From assembly GCF_009687905.1 (NCBI RefSeq), contig NZ_BLBG01000016.1, positions 1 through 46,520 of the forward strand: a stretch of DNA of 46,520 nucleotides. Reading direction: 5' to 3'. Below, one piece after another: positions 41,481 to 46,520 of the stretch. The position numbers and the translations under genes are program-made. Below the pieces are notes generated by a model. That model saw only the letters and a program-made list of their open reading frames with translations, was not told the origin of the DNA and did not search any database. How positions within the stretch are numbered: the first letter of the stretch is position 1; every line of letters begins with the position of its first letter. The DNA is from Lacticaseibacillus zhaodongensis (lineage in GTDB: Bacteria; Bacillota; Bacilli; Lactobacillales; Lactobacillaceae).

Positions 41481-42845
41481 TTAATTATTGTCCGCGGTCT
41501 GCGCCCGGGTGCCATTAGCAGTCAGTTTAACAGTGCCGTTCAGTACATCCTTGTAATCGTAGTAATCACCGTTCACCTGAATGTAATACGTCGGTGCAAG
41601 GTCCGCAACTTGGGTACTGGTCTCATCCTTGTTCCAGTCGTAACCAAGCTGCACATCACTCACACTGCTTGTGTCCAAGCCGTAGTTGCGCAGCTGATCC
41701 AGCACCGTTTGCGCGGCCGGCAGCGTTGTATCCGTCTCGCTGGTCGGAATTGCAACGGCGAGGTTGTCTCCGGAAAAGGCAATGCGCTTGCTGTTGCTCG
41801 TGTGGGTGACCGTAACCGTCCCGTTCAGCATGTCATTGATAATCGGCAACCCGCCAACATAGGTGCGGAAGGTAACGGTAGAACTGTCGTGTTGATAGCC
41901 GAAGTAGGACATGTCATCAACCTCGTTCACGTTCAGCCGCATCATGTCATCGTAGGCCGCACGCAACACAGCGCTATCCGTCTGTTTCGGACCAGACACC
42001 ACAAAATTCTCATACTGCATCATACTGTCATTCCGGTCCACCGCCAGCCGTTGATTATTGTTGTCGACGGTGTAGACGGTTTGCTCACCTAGTTGCTTCG
42101 CATCAACCGCAGATGACATGCGGTTACCACTGCCCATTAGCGCAGTAACGTAATGGTTAGCATTTTGCTTATCAAGCAAATAGGTGTAAGTCGGGATCTT
42201 GACATCGCCTTGGAAGAGGGCCACTTCCCGGCTACCCATCCGCTGGTAGTTAAAGGGATAGCTCAAGTTGGCATGACTGAGCGCGCCATTTAAAGCCACC
42301 AGATTCAGCTTCTTGCTCATCTGCAGTTTGTGCGTCTGCCGCTGCCGATCGTTGGCCAGCGTCAGCGCCCCACTGCGCAAGTTCACGATGATGCGGTTGA
42401 ACTCAAAATCATTCGTCTTATCACGCGCGGATTTGCTGAAGTACAGCTTATCAAATAGTTGCCAACTCATCTCGCCGGCATAGGTCATCTGGACCGTGTT
42501 GTCGCGGCTGAGCAGCGCCGCATACGCGCTATTACTCAGCTTGGTCGCCGCCCCCACGTGCTGAACGCGGCCAGACTTAACGTTGCGGCGCACCCGTGCG
42601 GATAAATCACCCTTGCTTTCCGCGAGCAAGCGCGTGGTCCCGGCCTGGGTCTCAATAATCCGCGTCGGCAAAAACACACCCGTTTCATGATGCTTAACAG
42701 CTGAGGTCGTGGTCTTAACGGTGACCTCACTAGTCGCTTTGTGCTCCATGTGGGCAGGGTTGAACCAGATGATCCATGTAAAACCAACGCTCGCCGCAAT
42801 CAGACCGATTAGTACGATCCGGAATAAAAAGTGTCTAAACCTCAT
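41481..42845 (-). CDS. walH: WalH (YycH) regulator of the WalK kinase
   Basis: A 454-residue protein with one N-terminal helix (about 8-27) and a large outside domain, the YycH family. It forms a ternary complex with WalI and WalK at the membrane. ATG 42845 follows GGAGG by 9 nt and overlaps the end of walK by 11 nt. The frame runs 35 codons further upstream but only inside walK. Confidence 0.93.
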   Translation of the reverse strand: MRFRHFLFRIVLIGLIAASVGFTWIIWFNPAHMEHKATSEVTVKTTTSAVKHHETGVFLPTRIIETQAGTTRLLAESKGDLSARVRRNVKSGRVQHVGAATKLSNSAYAALLSRDNTVQMTYAGEMSWQLFDKLYFSKSARDKTNDFEFNRIIVNLRSGALTLANDRQRQTHKLQMSKKLNLVALNGALSHANLSYPFNYQRMGSREVALFQGDVKIPTYTYLLDKQNANHYVTALMGSGNRMSSAVDAKQLGEQTVYTVDNNNQRLAVDRNDSMMQYENFVVSGPKQTDSAVLRAAYDDMMRLNVNEVDDMSYFGYQHDSSTVTFRTYVGGLPIINDMLNGTVTVTHTSNSKRIAFSGDNLAVAIPTSETDTTLPAAQTVLDQLRNYGLDTSSVSDVQLGYDWNKDETSTQVADLAPTYYIQVNGDYYDYKDVLNGTVKLTANGTRAQTADNN

Positions 42846-44733
42846 CCCATTCATCCTCCGAATCCATCTGCTCATAAGGGAGGGAAATGTAGAACGTGCT
42901 CCCCTTACCTTCTTGCGAGTCGACCCAGATTTGGCCGCCCAGCGCCTCAACGATTTCCTTACTGATGGCTAGGCCCAGACCGGTACCACCCTGCTTCCGG
43001 GAGCGGGCCTTGTCGACCCGGTAGAAGCGATCGAAGACATGGTTAATATCCTTTTGCGGAATTCCCAGTCCCTGGTCGGTGATCGAAAGGATAACGTGAT
43101 TGTGCGTCTCCAGCAACCGGGCCGTGATGACCCCACCGTCTGGTGAGTATTTGATTGCGTTGTTCATAATGTTGTCGACAACCTGCATGAACTTATCCTG
43201 GTCGATTTCGACCCACAAATCACGCTTGGTGATCTCCCGGCGAATCGTGTACTGCTTCTTCGGCTTATTTTGGTGCATGTGCTGCGTTTCGCCGGTGTGT
43301 TCATTATCGGTCTTCAGCATCATGTCGAAACGATCCAAAATGTAGTTGAAGAACTCGTTGATATCAACGGTTTCCATTTCCATTTTGCTCGTCCCTAAAT
43401 CAAGCCGTGAGAGTGCGAGTAAGTCATTGATCATCCGGATCATCCGGTCAGTTTCTTCCTGTGTCACCTTCAGAAACTGCGGCGCAATCTCAGGATCCTT
43501 CCAAGCACCATCATTCAGGGTTTCAATGTAAGACCGCAGCGAAGTGAGCGGCGTTCGCAGTTCGTGGGAAACATTCGAAACGAATTCCCGCTGTTCACGC
43601 TCATTCTTCTGCTGTTCAGTAACATCATGCAGGACAACAACGAGGCCCGAAATAAAGCCCGTTTCCCGCTGAATCAGTGAGAAGTCCGCGCGCAAAATGA
43701 GTTTGTGGTGTTCCTCGGTCTCAAAGGTCAGTAACAATTCCTTTTGGTTCTCGAGTAAATCGCGCAGGTTGTAGTCCTTCTCGATTTTGAGCAGCCTCAA
43801 GATAGACACACCGATTGCGTCCTCAGTCTTCATCGTCAGAAACTCAAGTGCCGTTTGGTTGATAATGATGACGTTCCCGCGCCGATCGGTGGCAATAACA
43901 CCATCGGTCATGTGCGCAAGGACAGAATCCAGCCGCCGCCGTTCGGCTTCACTGGCTTCCTGTGCCTCTTCAACGCGAACGGACAGGTTGTTGACGGCAA
44001 CCGCCAGCTGGCCCAGCTCATCCTGACCATAGATTTTAACCTGACCGGAGTAATCACCCCGGGCCATGCGGATGGCTTGCTGTTTCATCGCGTCAATTGG
44101 CCGCGTGATCGCCCGACTGATTACGATCGAAATGAGAATACTCAAAAACGCGGCAATAATCGTGGCAATCAGGAAAATCCTGATGATGCTGTTGATGTTG
44201 TCGTACACACTGTCCATGTTCGCCCGGATGTAGATGGCTCCCAGGACATTATTTTCATCGCCGGTCGTATTAGCGTTTTTGATAGGAATGATCTTCGTGT
44301 AATTCGAACTACCATTATCCCCATCGTAAATAAAGCCCTCGTAGGTTTGACCTGTGTAGAGGGTGTTCTTCACACGTGAATTAGAACTTTTCTGGCCAAT
44401 ATTGTTCTGTGCGTTAACATTACTATCCCCACGCACGGTCCCCTTGGCGTCAACAACCTGAATGTCAGCCGTATTTGCGATGCTTGATTCATTCAGCAAG
44501 TCGCGAATATTTGCGTTGGCAGTGTCAGTATCGCTGTTTTGCAAGTCAGTGGACAACTGGTCCTGAATATAGTTCTCGATGGTGATCCGGCTCTTGAAGC
44601 TATCAATGTTCTGTTGTTCCAGCTGCTTAACGAAGTACGCACCGATAATCTCGACGGTAATCATGAGCAAAAGGATAAAGACCAGCGCGATTTTGAAATG
44701 AATCGACTGGAAAAACTTGATTTTCTTGTTCAT
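42835..44733 (-). CDS. walK: WalK sensor histidine kinase
   Basis: A 632-residue essential cell-wall sensor kinase. TM1 (about 13-34), an extracytoplasmic Cache/PAS-like domain (35-180), TM2 (about 182-205), HAMP (about 205-257), a cytoplasmic PAS (about 263-372), HisKA with His390 in SHELRTPLTSLRSY, and the HATPase with NNAIKYSPDGG, TDQGLGIP and GGTGLGLAI. In L. casei-group proteins an additional acidic tail (DSEDEWDEV) is similar. It phosphorylates WalR encoded 38 nt upstream. Confidence 0.97.
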   Translation of the reverse strand: MNKKIKFFQSIHFKIALVFILLLMITVEIIGAYFVKQLEQQNIDSFKSRITIENYIQDQLSTDLQNSDTDTANANIRDLLNESSIANTADIQVVDAKGTVRGDSNVNAQNNIGQKSSNSRVKNTLYTGQTYEGFIYDGDNGSSNYTKIIPIKNANTTGDENNVLGAIYIRANMDSVYDNINSIIRIFLIATIIAAFLSILISIVISRAITRPIDAMKQQAIRMARGDYSGQVKIYGQDELGQLAVAVNNLSVRVEEAQEASEAERRRLDSVLAHMTDGVIATDRRGNVIIINQTALEFLTMKTEDAIGVSILRLLKIEKDYNLRDLLENQKELLLTFETEEHHKLILRADFSLIQRETGFISGLVVVLHDVTEQQKNEREQREFVSNVSHELRTPLTSLRSYIETLNDGAWKDPEIAPQFLKVTQEETDRMIRMINDLLALSRLDLGTSKMEMETVDINEFFNYILDRFDMMLKTDNEHTGETQHMHQNKPKKQYTIRREITKRDLWVEIDQDKFMQVVDNIMNNAIKYSPDGGVITARLLETHNHVILSITDQGLGIPQKDINHVFDRFYRVDKARSRKQGGTGLGLAISKEIVEALGGQIWVDSQEGKGSTFYISLPYEQMDSEDEWDEV

Positions 44734-44771
44734 GCCAGAACTGACCGTTCCTTCTTCATAGTCTCAGCGCG

Positions 44772-45491
44772 TTACAAATTCTGTTCAGTGGCTGGGTTGC
44801 GCAGGTAGTAACCAACCCCACGACGGGTAATGAGCCATGATGGGTGGGACGGATTGTCCTCGATTTTCTCACGTAGTCGGCGCACAGTTACGTCAACCGT
44901 CCGCACGTCACCGAAGTAGTCATAACCCCAAACGGTTTGCAGCAAGTGTTCCCGCGTCATGACCTGGCCCAAATGCCGGGCAAGGTAGTGGAGCAACTCA
45001 AATTCACGGTGTGTGAGTTCGATGTTCTCACCGCGCTTGGTGACCGTGTAAGCGTCTGGGTGAATGATCAGGTCGCCGACGGTCAAATCTGCCTTACCAT
45101 CGTCAACATCAGAGCTGGTGTTACTGTCACTACGCCGGCGCAGGTTTGCCTTGACCCGGGCAACTAGTTCACGGTTGGAGAAAGGCTTGGTGACGTAATC
45201 GTCAGCACCAAGTTCTAGACCGAGAACCTTGTCAATTTCACTGTCCTTAGCCGTCAACATGATAATTGGCGTGTCGTTGTCCTTACGAATCTGGCGGGCA
45301 ACTTCCAGTCCGTCGATCTTGGGCAGCATGAGGTCTAGCAGCACGAGATCAGGCTTCTCCGCCTTGAACTGGCTGAGCGCCTCTTCACCGTCAAATGCGG
45401 TGACAACCGTGTAGCCTTCTTTAGTCAAATTGAATTTTACGATATCAGAGATTGGTTTTTCGTCGTCAACGACGAGTACTTTTTTAGCCAT
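44772..45491 (-). CDS. walR: WalR response regulator
   Basis: A 239-residue OmpR-family regulator of cell wall metabolism genes. Receiver domain (3-115) with Asp53 in [10 protein letters not shown], Thr in MLTAKDSE and Lys in VTKPF; winged helix (about 135-230) with [13 protein letters not shown] and [13 protein letters not shown]. Start ATG 45491 with GGAGG 8 nt upstream; the frame extends 21 codons further without similarity. First gene of walRKHI. Confidence 0.98.
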   Translation of the reverse strand: MAKKVLVVDDEKPISDIVKFNLTKEGYTVVTAFDGEEALSQFKAEKPDLVLLDLMLPKIDGLEVARQIRKDNDTPIIMLTAKDSEIDKVLGLELGADDYVTKPFSNRELVARVKANLRRRSDSNTSSDVDDGKADLTVGDLIIHPDAYTVTKRGENIELTHREFELLHYLARHLGQVMTREHLLQTVWGYDYFGDVRTVDVTVRRLREKIEDNPSHPSWLITRRGVGYYLRNPATEQNL

Positions 45492-45525
45492 ACTATTTAC
45501 CTCCATTAGTGGGGTTCCATCTCCT

Positions 45526-45554
45526 ATTATACTTGTAAACGCAACCGGCCGCAA
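45526..45554 (-). promoter_or_regulatory. Promoter of walRKHI
   Basis: TTGCGG (45549-45554), 17-bp spacer, TATAAT (45526-45531) on the minus strand. Leader of about 28 nt. Confidence 0.65.
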
Positions 45555-45591
45555 AAATTAGCTTTTGTTAAAAAATACCAACTCAACGAAC

Positions 45592-45630
45592 GAGCGCACC
45601 CACACCCAACAATTGGGAATGGGTGCGCTC
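45592..45630 (-). terminator. Hairpin after the manO-like gene
   Basis: GAGCGCACCCA/TGGGTGCGCTC arms of 11 bp with a 17-nt loop. The U-tract is poor on both strands. It separates the man operon from walR. Confidence 0.65.
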
Positions 45631-45683
45631 TACCGTTGCTAGTCAGCGATTAATCATAATCGAAGTCGCGAGCTCCAAAATCA

Positions 45684-46088
45684 TCAATCACGGTCAAAAT
45701 GAAATAATCCGTGGAACCAGTTCCGTAGTTTCTCTGCCGAGGATACTGTCTTAACCATCCGCTCAGGTGCAACGTACTTGCGGACGGCCCGTAGTACTTG
45801 GTGGGGATGTTTAGCCGAAAATGTATAATCAATTCCTGTTTTAGTGTGCAGTGCAAACCGCGGAATGCGCTTGCCGCCAGAAAGAACTTCGACGGTTACG
45901 TAATCAACGTCTGACCAAGGAATCTGAATGTAATCAGCAACTTTTTGGTGGTTAAAATATTCAAAAGCTGTATCGCCAACTATTACTTTGCCATATGAAC
46001 CAACACTCATATATGAGGTGCCATCATCAGTTAGGTCCACATTCTTATTCATTGATAAAGCCGCAGTTTCAGCTACTGATTTGGACAT
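45684..46088 (-). CDS. manO: DUF956 protein (ManO-like)
   Basis: A 134-residue DUF956 protein. In lactic acid bacteria this family is encoded directly after mannose-class PTS genes (manLMN-manO in L. casei) and may modulate the PTS; its biochemical role is not established. Motifs: DLTDDGTSYMSVGSYGKVIVGDTAFEYFN, IQIPWSDVDYVTVEV and FALHTKTGIDYTFSAKHP. GGAGG lies 7 nt before ATG 46088. A hairpin sits between it and the IID gene, so it may be expressed by readthrough. Confidence 0.85.
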   Translation of the reverse strand: MSKSVAETAALSMNKNVDLTDDGTSYMSVGSYGKVIVGDTAFEYFNHQKVADYIQIPWSDVDYVTVEVLSGGKRIPRFALHTKTGIDYTFSAKHPHQVLRAVRKYVAPERMVKTVSSAEKLRNWFHGLFHFDRD

Positions 46089-46131
46089 TACGATTCCTCC
46101 AACTTCACGCGTGATTTTCAATTCATTTAAA

Positions 46132-46168
46132 AATAAGAGCCCAGGTGGAAGCCACCCAGGCTCTTATT
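46132..46168 (-). terminator. Terminator between mannose PTS IID and manO
   Basis: AATAAGAGCC..GGTGG/CCACC..GGCTCTTATT, followed on the minus strand by TTTAAATG. Likely partial terminator lowering manO expression. Confidence 0.8.
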
Positions 46169-46205
46169 ATATAGTATAGCACCATCACAAGTGATGAATT
46201 ATTGA

Positions 46206-46520
46206 CTACATGAGGCCCCATACGTGGAACAGAACACCGACAACGAAGAGTCCAAGGATAACCCAGATTGGGGAAATCTTCTTCTTCAGAAGCCACATGC
46301 AGAGGAAGGTCAGCAGCAGAGCAGCGAGACCAGGAATCAACTGGTCCAAGTTGTTCTGCAGAGTCGTGGTCTTGATCTTGTCAAGAGCCAGACCGCCAGC
46401 CTGCTGTGTCAGAGCATCGTGGATACCCTGCGCACCCTTTGGTAGGTGTGCCCAGTCAATGTAAGCACCCTTTGAAAGAGGGGTCTTAGAAACAACTGGG
46501 GTGAACTTAACGTTAACCCA
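46206..46520 (-). CDS. manN: Mannose-class PTS EIID component (3' end, partial)
   Basis: The window ends inside this gene; the last 104 codons are visible on the minus strand, beginning WVNVKFTPVVSKTPLSKGAY and ending VLFHVWGLM. The sequence TTLQNNLDQLIPGLAALLLTF, followed by KKKISPIWVILGLFVVGVLFHVWG, is the typical C-terminal membrane end of mannose/fructose/sorbose PTS IID proteins. With IIC it forms the mannose/glucose transport channel. Upstream manL/manM genes should lie just beyond the window. Confidence 0.92.
   Translation of the reverse strand, partial: WVNVKFTPVVSKTPLSKGAYIDWAHLPKGAQGIHDALTQQAGGLALDKIKTTTLQNNLDQLIPGLAALLLTFLCMWLLKKKISPIWVILGLFVVGVLFHVWGLM

Noticed and set aside
41172-42092. 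306-codon open frame on the plus strand across walI and walH
   Set aside because: Antisense to two well-supported genes; low-complexity Val/Arg-rich product without ribosome binding site or family pattern. Long antisense frames are expected at this GC content.

Overview
The window looks like chromosomal DNA of a comparatively GC-rich member of the Lactobacillaceae (Lacticaseibacillus/Schleiferilactobacillus-like; the genus is an inference). The basis is the walRKHIJ-htrA locus, a mannose PTS with a DUF956 (ManO) tail gene, a PepI-type peptidase, a lactose/cellobiose-type PTS, CcpA (cre) sites, strong GGAGG ribosome binding sites and frequent GTG/TTG starts. No rRNA, tRNA, CRISPR array or intact IS was seen.

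Layout, left to right. (1) 1-535 holds no intact gene: a possible remnant of an MFS transporter and three copies of a CCCGGG-centred palindromic motif. (2) 536-6418, minus strand: an RpiR regulator and a beta-glucoside utilisation cluster (EIIC, GH1 6-phospho-beta-glucosidase, EIIB, a DUF2812-like membrane protein), then a ROK sugar kinase in its own transcription unit. No EIIA is present. (3) 6651-11741: prolyl aminopeptidase, a chromosomal Tet(M)-like translational GTPase, a small membrane protein, an SDR oxidoreductase and a PPOX-fold flavoprotein. (4) 11886-15678, plus strand: a Nudix-winged-helix regulator of NrtR type followed by a complete dedicated ECF transporter (S, T and two ATPases). 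The two ATPases carry complementary degenerate motifs. (5) 15745-20561: rlmH, a serine-recombinase-like gene without catalytic residues and without a normal start codon, a YbiR-like anion permease and a GGDEF/degenerate-EAL membrane protein.

(6) 20714-32333, minus strand: an eleven-gene purine operon purEKC-purSQLFMNHD (purB is not here). A purE promoter is preceded by a PurBox about 78 bp upstream of the predicted start. Between purC and purS lie two 124-nt tandem units that each fold into a long hairpin; the units differ by compensatory changes. (7) 32552-34898, plus strand: glpK with a cre site, and a stand-alone EAL protein. (8) 35096-36189: Hsp20, then a 670-bp gene-free AT-rich stretch with about nine DnaA-box-like 9-mers in one orientation. 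(9) 36190-45491, minus strand: htrA, with a perfect hairpin between its Shine-Dalgarno and start, an unrecognised gene, walJ, then (after an oppositely oriented DMT permease) walI, walH, walK and walR. (10) 45684-46520: manO-like DUF956 gene and the 3' end of the mannose PTS IID gene.

The parts worth most attention are the covarying repeats inside the purine operon, the DnaA-box cluster away from dnaA, the asymmetric ECF ATPase pair beside an NrtR-like regulator, the hairpin-bridged htrA ribosome binding site and the recombinase-like gene with an apparent ATC start. All domain and family calls come from reading motifs by eye; none was confirmed by database search.
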